DNA of 64,000 nt. Source: Didemnitutus sp041906465 (GTDB lineage: Bacteria > Verrucomicrobiota > Verrucomicrobiia > Opitutales > Opitutaceae). Within the stretch, counting starts at the first letter, position 1, and every line of letters starts with the position of its first letter. The notes under the pieces were generated by a model, which did no database searches, was not told the DNA's origin, and saw nothing but the letters and a program-made list of their open reading frames with translations. Position numbers and translations under genes: made by a program. Of this stretch, positions 50,100 to 59,441 are shown piece after piece. The DNA is taken from positions 372,001 to 436,000 of the forward strand of contig JAYRJE010000002.1 in NCBI GenBank assembly GCA_041906465.1. Direction: 5' to 3'.

Positions 50100-51071
50100 G
50101 TGTGTTTTCCGCGCGTGAACACCCCTTTCCCCTCGAAACCCCGCATCGCAATCGTCGGCACCGGAGCCTTGGGCACCTATTACGGCGCCTGCCTCGCGCG
50201 CGCGGGACACGATGTGCATTTCCTCGTGCGCAGCGGTCGCGCGGCGGTGCTCGCGCGCGGGTTGCGCATCAAGAGTCCGACCGAGAAGTTTCACCTCAAA
50301 AAGGTCCAGGTCTACGGCTTCACCGACGAGATCGGTGCCTGCGATCTCGTCATCGTCGCGCTGAAGGCGACGGCGAACGACGAACTGAAAAAACTCCTGC
50401 CCCCGCTGCTCGGGCCGGGCACACTCGTGTTGACGCTGCAAAATGGACTTGGCGTCGAAGAACCCGTGGCCGAAGTGGCGGGACCTGATCGGGTGATCGG
50501 TGCGTTGTGCTACATCGCGTGCGAGCGCACCGCTCCGGGCGTGGTCGAGTGTCGCTTCCCGGGCGTGATGACGATCGGCAAGTTCGGCAAACCAGCCGGC
50601 GAGCGCACGCAGGCGGTGGCCGCGATGTTCCGGCGCGCCGGCGTGAAGTGCGAAGCCCAGGACAATCTCGAGGAGATGCGGTGGCGCAAACTGGTCTGGA
50701 ACGTGCCGTTCAACGGTCTCGCGATCGCCGCCGGCGGTGTAACGACGGACGTCATCATGGCCGATGACGGTCTGCGCACGCTCGCGCGGCGCATCATGGA
50801 AGAAGTCGTCGAGGCGGCGGGGAAATTTGGCCACGAGATTCCGCGGTCGTTCGTCGATCTGCAGTTCGAACGCACGGCGAAGATGGGCGGTTATCGGCCC
50901 TCGAGCTTGGTGGATTTCGAGGATGGCAAGGAACTCGAACTCGAGGAGATCTGGGGCGAGCCCGTGCGGCGCGCGAAGTCGGTCGGCGCCGCCGTGCCGC
51001 GCATGGAGATGCTTTACTGGCTGATCCGGCATCGCCTCGCCGCGCGCAAGGGCGCGAAGAAAAAGCGCTGA
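50100..51071 (+). CDS. panE: 2-dehydropantoate 2-reductase
   Basis: The ~318-323-residue protein has an N-terminal Rossmann fold (IAIVGTGALGTYYGACLARA) with NADPH-type motif, LVLTLQNGLGVEEPVAE, and the catalytic lysine segment WRKLVWNVPFNGLAIAAGG. It reduces ketopantoate to pantoate, the step that supplies panC. Two GTG codons (50100 and 50115) could start translation; 50115 gives MNTPFPSKPRIAIVG, closest to family members, and 50100 adds five residues. Family members with other substrates exist, but proximity to panC favours PanE. Confidence 0.85.
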   Translation: MCFPRVNTPFPSKPRIAIVGTGALGTYYGACLARAGHDVHFLVRSGRAAVLARGLRIKSPTEKFHLKKVQVYGFTDEIGACDLVIVALKATANDELKKLLPPLLGPGTLVLTLQNGLGVEEPVAEVAGPDRVIGALCYIACERTAPGVVECRFPGVMTIGKFGKPAGERTQAVAAMFRRAGVKCEAQDNLEEMRWRKLVWNVPFNGLAIAAGGVTTDVIMADDGLRTLARRIMEEVVEAAGKFGHEIPRSFVDLQFERTAKMGGYRPSSLVDFEDGKELELEEIWGEPVRRAKSVGAAVPRMEMLYWLIRHRLAARKGAKKKR

Positions 51072-51084
51072 ACTGCTCCTCGCA

Positions 51085-51159
51085 TGGAGGCTGGGGCATC
51101 CGCCCCGCGAGTCTCCGGCTTCGAGACGCACGCTTCGCGGGGCTGATGGCCCCGCCTCC
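51085..51159. repeat. REP-like inverted repeat, GGAGGC family
   Basis: TGGAGGCTGGGGCATCC... (51085-51110) and the near-complement ...GATGGCCCCGCCTCCA (51134-51159) form a 26-bp imperfect stem between panE and the M13 peptidase gene. It is a different family from the GTAGGG repeats. Confidence 0.65.
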
Positions 51160-51253
51160 AAACCACACGCCCCCGTCGCGCCGTCGTCGTTCGCCGCGGC
51201 GCCCGGGTTGATTCCGCGTTGCGCCGCCGGGGCTTACGGGCGAGCGTCCGGTC

Positions 51254-53284
51254 ATGCGTTCCCTGAAATTCCTCCCGCTGCTCTCAGCGTGCGCGCTTTG
51301 CTTGGTCGCGCGCGCGGAGATCAATCCCGCGAACTTCGACCGCTCCGTGAAGCCGCAGGACGACTTCTACCGGTTCGTCAACGGCACGTGGTTGAACAAC
51401 ACTGCGATTCCCGCCGACCAGGCGCGCTGGCACACGTTCACGATTCTCGCCGAGCGCAACATGGAGGCGCTGCACCAACTTGCCGAACGCGCAGCGGCCA
51501 AGGGCAAGTCCGGCACGACGATTGAGCAGCTCGTCGGCGATTTCTACGCGAGCGGCATGGACGAGGCGGCGATCAACGCGGCCGGCATCGCGCCGTTGCA
51601 GCCGCAGCTCGACCGCATCGCGGCCGCGAAGTCTCCGGCGGAGATCTTTGCCGTGATGGCCCACCTGCACGCGCAAGGCATCCGGGTCGGGTTCGGCGCG
51701 GGCGTCGGCCCCGATGCGAAGGACAGCAACACGCAGATTTTCCAGATGCGCCAGGCGGGCCTCGGCCTGCCGGGCGGCGGACGCGACTCGGATCGCGACT
51801 ACTATTTCAACACCGACGAGCGCTCGGTGAAGATTCGCGAGCAATACGTCGCCCACATCGCAAAGATGCTCGAACTCTCAGGCTGGGATGTCGCCGCTGC
51901 GCAGGCCGGCGCCGCTGGAGCGATGCGCATCGAGACCGCGCTTGCCGACGTTTCCCTGCCGCGCGGCGCGCTGCGCAATCCCTACGCGAGTTACAACAAG
52001 ATCGCCGTCGCCGACCTCGCCGCGAAGGCCCCCGGACTCGACTGGTCCGCCTATTTCAAGGCGGTCGGCCTCGGCGAGTTTCAGGAACTGAACCTCGCCC
52101 ATCCGAAGTTCTTCGCGGGTTTCGCGAAACTCGTGAACGAGGCGCCCGCCGCCGACTGGCAGGCTTATTTGCGCTGGCGCTTGCTCTCGCAGTTCGCGGG
52201 CTCGCTCGGCACGGCGTTCGAGGAGGAGAGTTTCAATTTCTACAGCGGCGTCATCGCCGGCGTGAAGGAGCGCAAGCCGCGCTGGCGCCGCATTGTCACT
52301 GCGACCGACAACGGGCTCGGCGAGGCGCTTGGCCAGCTTTACGTGGCGGAGTATTTCCCGCCCGAGGCGAAGACGCGCGTGCTCAAGCTCGTCGAGGATC
52401 TGCGCGCTGCGCTCGGTGATCGCATCCGTGCACTCGAGTGGATGGACGCGCCGACGAAGGAAAAAGCGCTGGCGAAGCTCGCCGCGTTTTCCGTGAAGAT
52501 GGGCTATCCCGACAAGTGGCAGGACTACAGCGCGCTCCAGCTCGATCGTGGCCCGTATGTGCTCAACCAGCTGCGCATCGCGCAGTATGAGCAGAAGCGC
52601 AACATCGCGCGCCTCGGCCAGCCGACCGACAAGACGGAGTGGGGCATGACGCCGCCGACCGTGAACGCTTCCTACAGCCCGCTCGCCAACTCGATCACGT
52701 TTCCGGCCGGCATTCTCCAACCGCCGTTCTTCGATCCGAAGGCCGATGATGCGTCCAATTACGGCGGCATCGGCACGGTGATCGGGCACGAGATGACGCA
52801 CGGCTTCGACGATTCGGGCCGCCGCTTCGACTACGCGGGAAACTTGGTCGACTGGTGGTCCAAGGAGTCCGGTGAGGAGTTCAACAAGCGCGCGGCGAAG
52901 GTTGTCGAGCAGTTCAACGGCTACACCGTGCTCGACGGCACGCTGCATCTGAAAGGCGATCTCACACAGGGCGAGAACATCGCCGATCTGGGTGGCATCA
53001 AAGTCGCCTTCGCCGCGTTGCAGAAGGCGCTCGAGGGCAAGTCGCGCGCGCCGATCGACGGCTGGACGCCGGAGCAGCGATTCTTCCTCAGCTATGCGAA
53101 CATCTGGCGCGATCTCCAGCGCCCCGAGGAACAGCGCCGCCGCGTGAACGTCGACCCGCATTCGCCCGGTCGCTGGCGCGTCAACGGTCCGCTCTCGAAT
53201 CTGGAGGAATTCTGGAACGCATTCGAGGTGCCCGAGGGCGCGCCGATGCGCCGCGCCGGCGACGCGCGCGTGACGATTTGGTGA
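51254..53284 (+). CDS. M13-family zinc metallopeptidase (neprilysin-like), exported
   Basis: The 676-residue protein has a signal peptide (FLPLLSACALCLVARA). The M13 N-terminal domain begins at FDRSVKPQDDFYRFVNGTWL. The zinc motif HEMTHGFDDSGRRF has H512, E513 and H516, and the third ligand E574 lies in GENIADLGGI. The conserved FLSYANIWRDLQRPEEQRRR and SPGRWRVNGPLSNLEEF are present. Such enzymes degrade peptides outside the cytoplasm. A REP-like element precedes it and there is no operon partner. Confidence 0.92.
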   Translation: MRSLKFLPLLSACALCLVARAEINPANFDRSVKPQDDFYRFVNGTWLNNTAIPADQARWHTFTILAERNMEALHQLAERAAAKGKSGTTIEQLVGDFYASGMDEAAINAAGIAPLQPQLDRIAAAKSPAEIFAVMAHLHAQGIRVGFGAGVGPDAKDSNTQIFQMRQAGLGLPGGGRDSDRDYYFNTDERSVKIREQYVAHIAKMLELSGWDVAAAQAGAAGAMRIETALADVSLPRGALRNPYASYNKIAVADLAAKAPGLDWSAYFKAVGLGEFQELNLAHPKFFAGFAKLVNEAPAADWQAYLRWRLLSQFAGSLGTAFEEESFNFYSGVIAGVKERKPRWRRIVTATDNGLGEALGQLYVAEYFPPEAKTRVLKLVEDLRAALGDRIRALEWMDAPTKEKALAKLAAFSVKMGYPDKWQDYSALQLDRGPYVLNQLRIAQYEQKRNIARLGQPTDKTEWGMTPPTVNASYSPLANSITFPAGILQPPFFDPKADDASNYGGIGTVIGHEMTHGFDDSGRRFDYAGNLVDWWSKESGEEFNKRAAKVVEQFNGYTVLDGTLHLKGDLTQGENIADLGGIKVAFAALQKALEGKSRAPIDGWTPEQRFFLSYANIWRDLQRPEEQRRRVNVDPHSPGRWRVNGPLSNLEEFWNAFEVPEGAPMRRAGDARVTIW

Positions 53285-53533
53285 GCGGCTGCGGCGGCGC
53301 AAGGCTCCTGCGGTCGTGACGCCGGCCGGCTCTCGCAGGTGGGCGCCGCCGTCCCGAGCGGCGCCGGGAGCGCGGCGCTGGTTTCGTTGTCGCTACGGGA
53401 CAGCGCCGACCACCGGTTCGGAACGCATGCGAGATACTCCGCTACGGTGCGGCGGGTGCTGAACCACTGGCGGAACTACGCAGTTGCGCGCGGTTCGCGC
53501 CGTGCGCACGCTCGCGGCCGTTTTTTCCCCAAC

Positions 53534-55825
53534 ATGTCGCAAAACAACTCGCCGAAGTTTGAGCCGTTCATTCCCGCGTCTGCCCAGCTGCCTGAATTCA
53601 CCGCCCGCGCGATCATCACCGGTGCGGTGCTCGGCGTCGTGTTTGGCGCCTCGTCGCTCTATCTCGTGCTGAAGGTCGGATTGACCGTCAGCGCGTCGAT
53701 CCCGGTGGCGGTCATCTCGCTGACGCTGTGGCGCGGCTTGTCGAAGTTCGGCGTGCGCGACGCGACGATCCTCGAGCACAACATCGCGCAGACCGCCGGT
53801 TCGGCGGGCGAGTCGCTGGCGTTCGGCATCGGGGCGACCATGCCGGCGATCATGATCCTCGGCTTCGATCTCGAGCTGACGCGCGTCATGCTCGTCGCGG
53901 TTCTCGGCGGCTTGCTCGGCATTTTGATGATGGTGCCGTTGCGGCGCGCACTGATCGTGAAGGAGCACGGCGTGCTGAAGTATCCCGAGGGCACGGCGTG
54001 CGCGGCGGTGTTGAAGGCGGGCGTCGATGACGTATCGCGGGCGGCGGCCTCGCCGAGCGCACGGGCGGAAATGGCGGCGGCGGAAGCGGCCGGTTTGGGC
54101 AAGTCGCCGGGCGCGAAGGTCGTGTTCGCCGGCTTCTTCGTCGGCCTCGTCTACAAGACGCTCATGGCGGCATTCAAGGGGTGGAAGGACATCCCCGAAA
54201 AAGTTTTCGGCGCGCCGCTCAAGGGCGGTTCGGTCGGCGCGGAGATTTCGCCGGAGTTGGTCGGTGTCGGCTATGTGATCGGGCCGCGCGTGGCGGCGAT
54301 CATGTGCGGCGGCGGCGTGTTGTCGTTTCTCGTGTTGATTCCGCTGATCAAATTCTTCGGCGACGGCGTGCCGACGCCGATCGCGCCCGGCACGATGCCG
54401 ATCGCGGACATGGATCCTTACGACATTCGGCGTGCCTACATTCTCTACATCGGCGCGGGCGCGGTGACGGCGGGCGGTTTGATCAGCCTCTTCAACGCGC
54501 TGCCGACGATCTGGCACAGTTTCGTGGCCGGCGTCCGCGACGTGCGCTCGGCCCGTGGCGAGAAGACAAGCGGCGACAGCGTGCCGCGCACCGAGCGCGA
54601 CCTCTCGCCGAAGCTGATCGGCGTCGGCATCGTGGTGTTGCTCGCGTTGATCGTGCTGGCGCGACCGCTGCAGATGAACCTGCTCGGCGCGATTCTGATC
54701 GTGTTGTTCGGCTTTCTGTTCGTGACGGTGTCGTCGCGGCTCACGGGCGAGATCGGTTCGTCGTCGAATCCGATTTCGGGCATGACCGTGGCGACGCTGC
54801 TGTTCGTGTGTCTGATCTTTCTGCTCATCGGTTGGAACACGCCGGCGTATTACGTGACGGCGCTGTCGGTCGGCGCGATCGTGTGCATCGCCGCTTCGAA
54901 CGGCGGCACGACGTCGCAGGATTTGAAAACGGGCTTTCTCGTCGGCGGCACGCCGCGGTTGCAGCAGATCGCGATTCTGATCGGCGCGTTTGTCTCGGCG
55001 CTGTTGCTCGGGCCGATTCTGCTGCGCCTGAATGACTCGGCGACGGTCTATGTGCCGATCGAGAAGGTGGCGCCGGCGGGGCTGCACGCGCCGGCGATTC
55101 CGGCAAATGCCGAGCGTGAAGGGCTGCGTGGACCGCAGGCGGCGGGCGACGCGGCGCAGTATCGCGTGTGGCACAAGGACGACGCGGTGGGCGGTCCGGC
55201 GGGGAAGTATTTCGTCAACGACGAGGGCCGCGCGGTGTGGTTCGTCGATCCCGGCATCAACGGCGCGTATGCCGAGCGACCGGACGGCACGAAGGTCGTG
55301 AAGTTCGCGGCGCCGCAGGCGCGGCTGGTTTCCTACATCATCAAGGGCATTCTCGATCAGCAGTTGCCGTGGGCGCTGGTGATGTTCGGCGCGATGATCG
55401 CGGTCGTGTTGCAGATGAGCTTTGTGCCGGCGCTGGCGTTTGCGGTCGGCGTCTACATCCCGCTGGCGGCGTCCACGCCGATTTTCGTCGGCGGTCTGAT
55501 TCGCTGGCTGGTGGACCGGCGCGTGCGCTCGAAGGCGCCTTATGCGACGATGACGGAGGAGCAGTTCACGGCGGAGAGCGACAAGAGCCCGGGCGTGCTG
55601 CTCGCCTCCGGCTACATCGCGGGCGGGGCGATCGCGGGCATCGTGATCGCGTTCCTCGCGGGCGTGACGGTGAACTTCGATCACGCGGTGACGCAGTGGT
55701 CGACGGCGCACAATCCGTTCTACGGCGGGGCGTATGCCGATCTGCTGGCGCTGCTGCCGTTCGCGGCGGTCTGCGTGTTTCTCTACCTCGTGGCGCGCGA
55801 GAAGTTGCTGAGGCCGAAGAAGTGA
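53534..55825 (+). CDS. OPT-family oligopeptide/metal-chelate transporter
   Basis: The 763-residue protein has at least 14 membrane segments and OPT signatures (EFTARAIITGAVLGVVFGAS, ATILEHNIAQTAGSAGESLA, GLGKSPGAKVVFAGFFVG). A large extra soluble loop of ~90 residues lies before the last membrane group (VEKVAPAGLHAPAI to FAAPQARL). OPT proteins import peptides or metal-peptide chelates by proton coupling. ATG 53534 was chosen because it begins the family N-terminus; the frame is open upstream. A strong terminator follows the stop. Confidence 0.9.
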   Translation: MSQNNSPKFEPFIPASAQLPEFTARAIITGAVLGVVFGASSLYLVLKVGLTVSASIPVAVISLTLWRGLSKFGVRDATILEHNIAQTAGSAGESLAFGIGATMPAIMILGFDLELTRVMLVAVLGGLLGILMMVPLRRALIVKEHGVLKYPEGTACAAVLKAGVDDVSRAAASPSARAEMAAAEAAGLGKSPGAKVVFAGFFVGLVYKTLMAAFKGWKDIPEKVFGAPLKGGSVGAEISPELVGVGYVIGPRVAAIMCGGGVLSFLVLIPLIKFFGDGVPTPIAPGTMPIADMDPYDIRRAYILYIGAGAVTAGGLISLFNALPTIWHSFVAGVRDVRSARGEKTSGDSVPRTERDLSPKLIGVGIVVLLALIVLARPLQMNLLGAILIVLFGFLFVTVSSRLTGEIGSSSNPISGMTVATLLFVCLIFLLIGWNTPAYYVTALSVGAIVCIAASNGGTTSQDLKTGFLVGGTPRLQQIAILIGAFVSALLLGPILLRLNDSATVYVPIEKVAPAGLHAPAIPANAEREGLRGPQAAGDAAQYRVWHKDDAVGGPAGKYFVNDEGRAVWFVDPGINGAYAERPDGTKVVKFAAPQARLVSYIIKGILDQQLPWALVMFGAMIAVVLQMSFVPALAFAVGVYIPLAASTPIFVGGLIRWLVDRRVRSKAPYATMTEEQFTAESDKSPGVLLASGYIAGGAIAGIVIAFLAGVTVNFDHAVTQWSTAHNPFYGGAYADLLALLPFAAVCVFLYLVAREKLLRPKK

Positions 55826-55847
55826 GGCAGAGCAGTTAAGGGATTCA

Positions 55848-55873
55848 GGCCGGGCCTCGCGCCCGGCCTTTTT
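55848..55873 (+). terminator. Rho-independent terminator after the OPT gene
   Basis: GGCCGGGC and GCCCGGCC form a perfect 8-bp stem around CTCGC and are followed by TTTTT. It lies 22 bp after the OPT stop codon. Confidence 0.85.
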
Positions 55874-55964
55874 GCTTGGTGTGCGATCACGGCACCGCGC
55901 GTGCGCGAGTGCAGGGCCGTTGCTCGGCCGTTGGGCGAAGGCGCTTCGGCGAGCCGCGGCGCAC

Positions 55965-55983
55965 CGGGGACGGTTCGGCCTGC
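55965..55983 (+). repeat. 19-bp dispersed motif, copy 2
   Basis: CGGGGACGGTTCGGCCTGC matches the motif at 9701-9719 at 18 of 19 positions. Both lie between converging genes. Confidence 0.4.
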
Positions 55984-56024
55984 GTTGGCGTTCGGTCGCG
56001 AGCGCGGACTGATGGACGAGGGCT

Positions 56025-56058
56025 CAAACAAAAAGGCCGCGACGAGAGTGTCGCGGCC
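56025..56058 (-). terminator. Rho-independent terminator after greA
   Basis: On the minus strand GGCCGCGAC and GTCGCGGCC form a perfect 9-bp stem followed by TTTTTGTTT. It lies 50 bp downstream of the greA stop. Confidence 0.85.
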
Positions 56059-56107
56059 GGAAGTTTGTCGGCGATCGTGGATCGCCGCTGCAGGATTTGC
56101 GCGGTGC

Positions 56108-57949
56108 TCAGGCGGTGTAGCGCGTGATGCCGGCGACCTGATACTCGTGTTGCACGCCGCCGATCTTGAGCTTCACGTGTTCGCCGACCTTGCGGCCGAG
56201 AAGGGCGGAGCCGAGCGGGGTCTTGTAGGCGATGACGTGATTCTCCGGGTCGGAGTCCCACGCGCCGAGCACGGTGTAGCGGACGGCTTTGCCGTTGGTG
56301 ACGTCGCGGAGGTCGACGATCGTCCCGACGGAAACCTGCTCGGTCGTCGCGTCAGCGAAGTCCGAGATGCGTGCGCGGGCGAGGTCGCGCTCGAGCTGCG
56401 CCTTTTGCGCCATGAGCACGGACTGGTCCTGCTTCGCCATCTTGAACTCGGAGTTCTCGCGGAGGTCGCCGTGCTCGCGGGCGGCGGCGATGGCCTTGGA
56501 GTTGTCCGGGATGCGCTTGGAGACGATCTCCTCGTATTCGACGCGCTTTTTCTCGTAGCTCGGGCGCGAGACAATGAGCTGCTCGTCCTTGGCTTCGGCC
56601 TCGCCGGCGACGAGCGCCTGGAGCGAGGGGAAGAGTTTGATGAAGCGCGCGAGGAGCGACTTCTTGGTGAGTTCCTCGAAGCCCTGGTTGAGGAGAAGGG
56701 TGTTCGCGAGGTCGCGGGCCGTCTCGGTGTCGGCGGTGGCGAGGAGATCGGAGATGAGCTCCGGATCGTCGCTCAAGGCCTCGGCCAGCGGGATGCGGCG
56801 CGTGCCGGCGGATTGCAGCGCCTCGTAATCGATGGCGAAGAAGATCGCGGAGAGCAGGCGCGGCGTGACGAGGTTGTTGAGCAGCTTGGCAAACTTCTTC
56901 GAGTGGCGGTTCTTGATGATCCAGAGCAGCACCGGCGCGCGGAGATTCTGCTCGGTCTTCCAGCGGACGAGGGTTTGCGCGAGTTCGTCGGACTGCTCGT
57001 TCTCGACGAGGAAGTTGATGCACTCGGTGGTGAACTTGCCCTGCGAGGTCTTGAGGAGGGCGAAGACGATTTCGCGCCACTCCAGCGGGTGCGTCTCCTT
57101 CACGAGGTCGAGGAAGCGCGATTGGAAGTGAACGGGGATCTTCTCGGCGATGGCGCTGAGGCCGCGGACTTCCTTGATCAGCTCGGCCTGCGGCGGGTTC
57201 AGCTTGGTGTTGTCGTGGCCGAGGATGCGGGCGAGCTCGTCGCGGACGAAAGCGCCGTAGAGGCGCTCGGCGGCGTCGAGCTGGTTGGAGTCGCGCACGG
57301 CCTCGGTCAGGCCGGTGAGGACGGATTGCAGGCCGGGCTTGGACTCTTCCTTGATCGACGCGGCGAGGAGGTCCTCGGCGAGCGTGATCCGGCGGCGAGC
57401 GGAGCGGGTGGTGCCGAAGGCCTCGAGGATCTCGTCCTCGGCGGAAACGGGCTCTTCGCGGACGATGTAGACTTCGGTCTTCTTGGCCGGGACGCCGACG
57501 CGCGGGTCCTTGATGAGTTGCTTCTTAACGTTGGAGAACCAGCGCTTGAACTTCTCCTCGCCGAGAACCTGCGTGAGGGTCGACTCGAGCTCTATGGCGG
57601 AGCAGGCCTTGTTCGGGTAGGCGGAAAGGGTGTCGATGACCAGCTGGACGGGGTCGTTTTCGATCAGCTCGTTGATCTTGGCCGTCTCGGTTTCCTTGCG
57701 GGCGAGGATGTGTTTCGGCGGGAGCACTTCCATCGTGCCGATACAGAACGCCGGGTCCATGGCGTGGGCCTTCTTGCCCTTGAAATCGATGACGAGCTTC
57801 TGGGCGGACTCGTCGTAGCTCTTGATCTGGCCGAAACCCCAGGAACGGTGCATCACGTAGGCGCCGGGTTCCATCGCCTCCAGCTTGGCTTTTGCTGCCT
57901 TGAGGGCGGGATTTTTGGCGGTGATCGCGGAGATGGCCTCGGAATTCAT
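56108..57949 (-). CDS. greA: GreA-type transcript cleavage factor with long N-terminal extension
   Basis: The 613-residue protein carries the GreA/GreB coiled coil and C-terminal domain in its last ~160 residues (RVEYEEIVSKRIPDNSKAIA, AREHGDLRENSEFKMAKQDQ, TPLGSALLGRKVGEHVKLKI). The acidic DLRENSE tip, which restarts backtracked RNA polymerase, is intact. The N-terminus has a small beta segment (GAYVMHRSWGFGQIKSY) resembling the polymerase-binding CarD/TRCF fold, followed by ~350 helical residues. Long GreA fusions of this kind are known from chlamydiae and relatives. The start is 41 bp from divergent rsmB. Confidence 0.9.
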   Translation of the reverse strand: MNSEAISAITAKNPALKAAKAKLEAMEPGAYVMHRSWGFGQIKSYDESAQKLVIDFKGKKAHAMDPAFCIGTMEVLPPKHILARKETETAKINELIENDPVQLVIDTLSAYPNKACSAIELESTLTQVLGEEKFKRWFSNVKKQLIKDPRVGVPAKKTEVYIVREEPVSAEDEILEAFGTTRSARRRITLAEDLLAASIKEESKPGLQSVLTGLTEAVRDSNQLDAAERLYGAFVRDELARILGHDNTKLNPPQAELIKEVRGLSAIAEKIPVHFQSRFLDLVKETHPLEWREIVFALLKTSQGKFTTECINFLVENEQSDELAQTLVRWKTEQNLRAPVLLWIIKNRHSKKFAKLLNNLVTPRLLSAIFFAIDYEALQSAGTRRIPLAEALSDDPELISDLLATADTETARDLANTLLLNQGFEELTKKSLLARFIKLFPSLQALVAGEAEAKDEQLIVSRPSYEKKRVEYEEIVSKRIPDNSKAIAAAREHGDLRENSEFKMAKQDQSVLMAQKAQLERDLARARISDFADATTEQVSVGTIVDLRDVTNGKAVRYTVLGAWDSDPENHVIAYKTPLGSALLGRKVGEHVKLKIGGVQHEYQVAGITRYTA

Positions 57950-57990
57950 ATTTGCGTAGCGAGTCGTTGAAAGGGTTAGTTCAGTCCGTA

Positions 57991-59307
57991 ATGCGCAGCG
58001 ATGTCAAACAGGGTTTCCCAAAGCCCCGCTCACACACCTTGAAACCCGGTTCCGACGGTTGGGAAACCGCCGTGCTGCTCGCCGAGCGCTGGCTCGCGAC
58101 CCAAGCGCGCGTGGATGCGCTGCTGGAACAACTTACGCCGGGCCTCGCGCCGCAGGAGCGCGCCCGCGCCCAGCACCTTTTTTATGGCGTCGTGCGTTGG
58201 GCGGACCGGCTCGAAGCCGCGCTGACCGGCCTGATGGCGCGCGCGCCGCGGACGAAGGTGCGCGCGGTGCTCTTTGTCGCGGGCTTTGAAATGCTCGAGG
58301 AAGGCGCCGAACCGGCCAAGATCGTCCACCACGCGGTCGAAAAGGCGAAGCGGGTCGCCAGCGTGAAGGAAGCCGGCCTAGTCAACGCTGTTGCCCGCAA
58401 GCTGGCGGCGCGGCTCGCCGAGAAGCCGGCCAGCCCGGCCGAAGCCTATGCGCACCCGGCCTGGCTGGTGGCGCGTTGGGAGAAGCAGTTCGGGACCGAG
58501 GCCACGCGGCAGTTGCTCGAATGGAACCAGCGTCCCGCGCCGGTCTATGCGCGCTGGCGGACCAGCGACGCCTCGGTCGCGGTGCCGGAATTTCTCACGC
58601 CGACGAAGTGGCCCGCCTATTACGAAGTGAAGGCCGGCCACTGGGACGAGGTGCGCGATCTCGCCCGGAAAGGCGCGCTCTATCTCCAAGACCCGTCGAC
58701 GCGTCTTTGCATCGAATTGCTCGCCCCTGCGGCCAACGAAACCGTGCTCGACGCCTGTGCGGCGCCAGGGGGCAAGAGCTTGTTCATCGCCGACGTCATG
58801 AAGAGCGGCCGGCTCGTGGCGCTCGATTTGCCCGCGGCCGAGGACGAACGCGACGTGCGCTTCGAACGCTTGAAGGAGAACCTGACGCGCGTGCCGTCCG
58901 GCATGGAAGTCGCGCTGATGCCCGGCGACCTGCGGCAAACCGGCGCGAAGTTCTTCAAGGATTTCAACCTGCCCGCAACCTACGACGCCGTGCTGCTCGA
59001 TGCGCCGTGCAGCAACACCGGCGTGATGCGCCACCGCATCGACGTAAAGTGGCGCCTGCAGGAGGGCGACTTCGCCAAGCACGCCGCGCAACAGCTCGCA
59101 CTCCTTCGCGCCGCGGCGCGGCTGGTGCGCGAAGGCGGTCGGCTGGTTTACTCGACGTGCAGCATCGATACGTTGGAGAACGAGGAGATCGTGCAACGTT
59201 TCCTGAAGGAGGCGCGAGTGCCGTGGACGCTGGAGCGTCATGTGCTCGCGTATCCGTGGATCGATGGCCACGACGGCGCGGGGGCGTTTTTGCTGAGGAA
59301 GCAGTAG
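57991..59307 (+). CDS. rsmB: 16S rRNA m5C967 methyltransferase
   Basis: The 438-residue protein has the NusB-like RNA-binding domain (VDALLEQLTPGLAPQERARA, LFYGVVRWADRLEAALTGL) and the NOL1/NOP2/Sun methyltransferase domain. Motif I is LDACAAPGGKSLFIADV, motif IV is LLDAPCSNTGVMRHR and the catalytic cysteine lies in VYSTCSIDTLENEE. It methylates cytosine in 16S rRNA. ATG 57991 gives the usual N-terminus. A second substrate in the same family (RsmF) is less likely because the NusB domain is present. A hairpin-rich repeat follows the gene. Confidence 0.88.
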   Translation: MRSDVKQGFPKPRSHTLKPGSDGWETAVLLAERWLATQARVDALLEQLTPGLAPQERARAQHLFYGVVRWADRLEAALTGLMARAPRTKVRAVLFVAGFEMLEEGAEPAKIVHHAVEKAKRVASVKEAGLVNAVARKLAARLAEKPASPAEAYAHPAWLVARWEKQFGTEATRQLLEWNQRPAPVYARWRTSDASVAVPEFLTPTKWPAYYEVKAGHWDEVRDLARKGALYLQDPSTRLCIELLAPAANETVLDACAAPGGKSLFIADVMKSGRLVALDLPAAEDERDVRFERLKENLTRVPSGMEVALMPGDLRQTGAKFFKDFNLPATYDAVLLDAPCSNTGVMRHRIDVKWRLQEGDFAKHAAQQLALLRAAARLVREGGRLVYSTCSIDTLENEEIVQRFLKEARVPWTLERHVLAYPWIDGHDGAGAFLLRKQ

Positions 59308-59308
59308 C

Positions 59309-59441
59309 CATCAGCCGTCAGCTATCAGCCAAGCAAGCAGGTCGATCTGCGGGCACCGGGCCGCGCCCAGGTGCCGGTTAGGGCAGCCGCATTGCCGAAA
59401 CGTTTTTGCCGTAGCTGAAAGCTGATTGCTGACGGCTGACT
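59309..59441. repeat. TCAGC-type dispersed inverted repeat
   Basis: CATCAGCCGTCAGCTATCAG at 59309 and GCTGAAAGCTGATTGCTGAC near 59414 are inverted versions of units built from (T)CAGC. An internal GGCACC/GGTGCC stem lies between. Repeats of this TCAGC type are known from many bacteria. The right end overlaps the stop codon of the aspartyl protease gene. Confidence 0.55.

Noticed and set aside
50058..51161. Minus-strand frame across panE
   Set aside because: The plus-strand product has a clear Rossmann motif and catalytic lysine; the opposite reading has none.
53393..55711. Long minus-strand open frame opposite the OPT gene
   Set aside because: Arg/His-rich translation without domains; it mirrors a real membrane protein gene and reflects GC-biased third positions.
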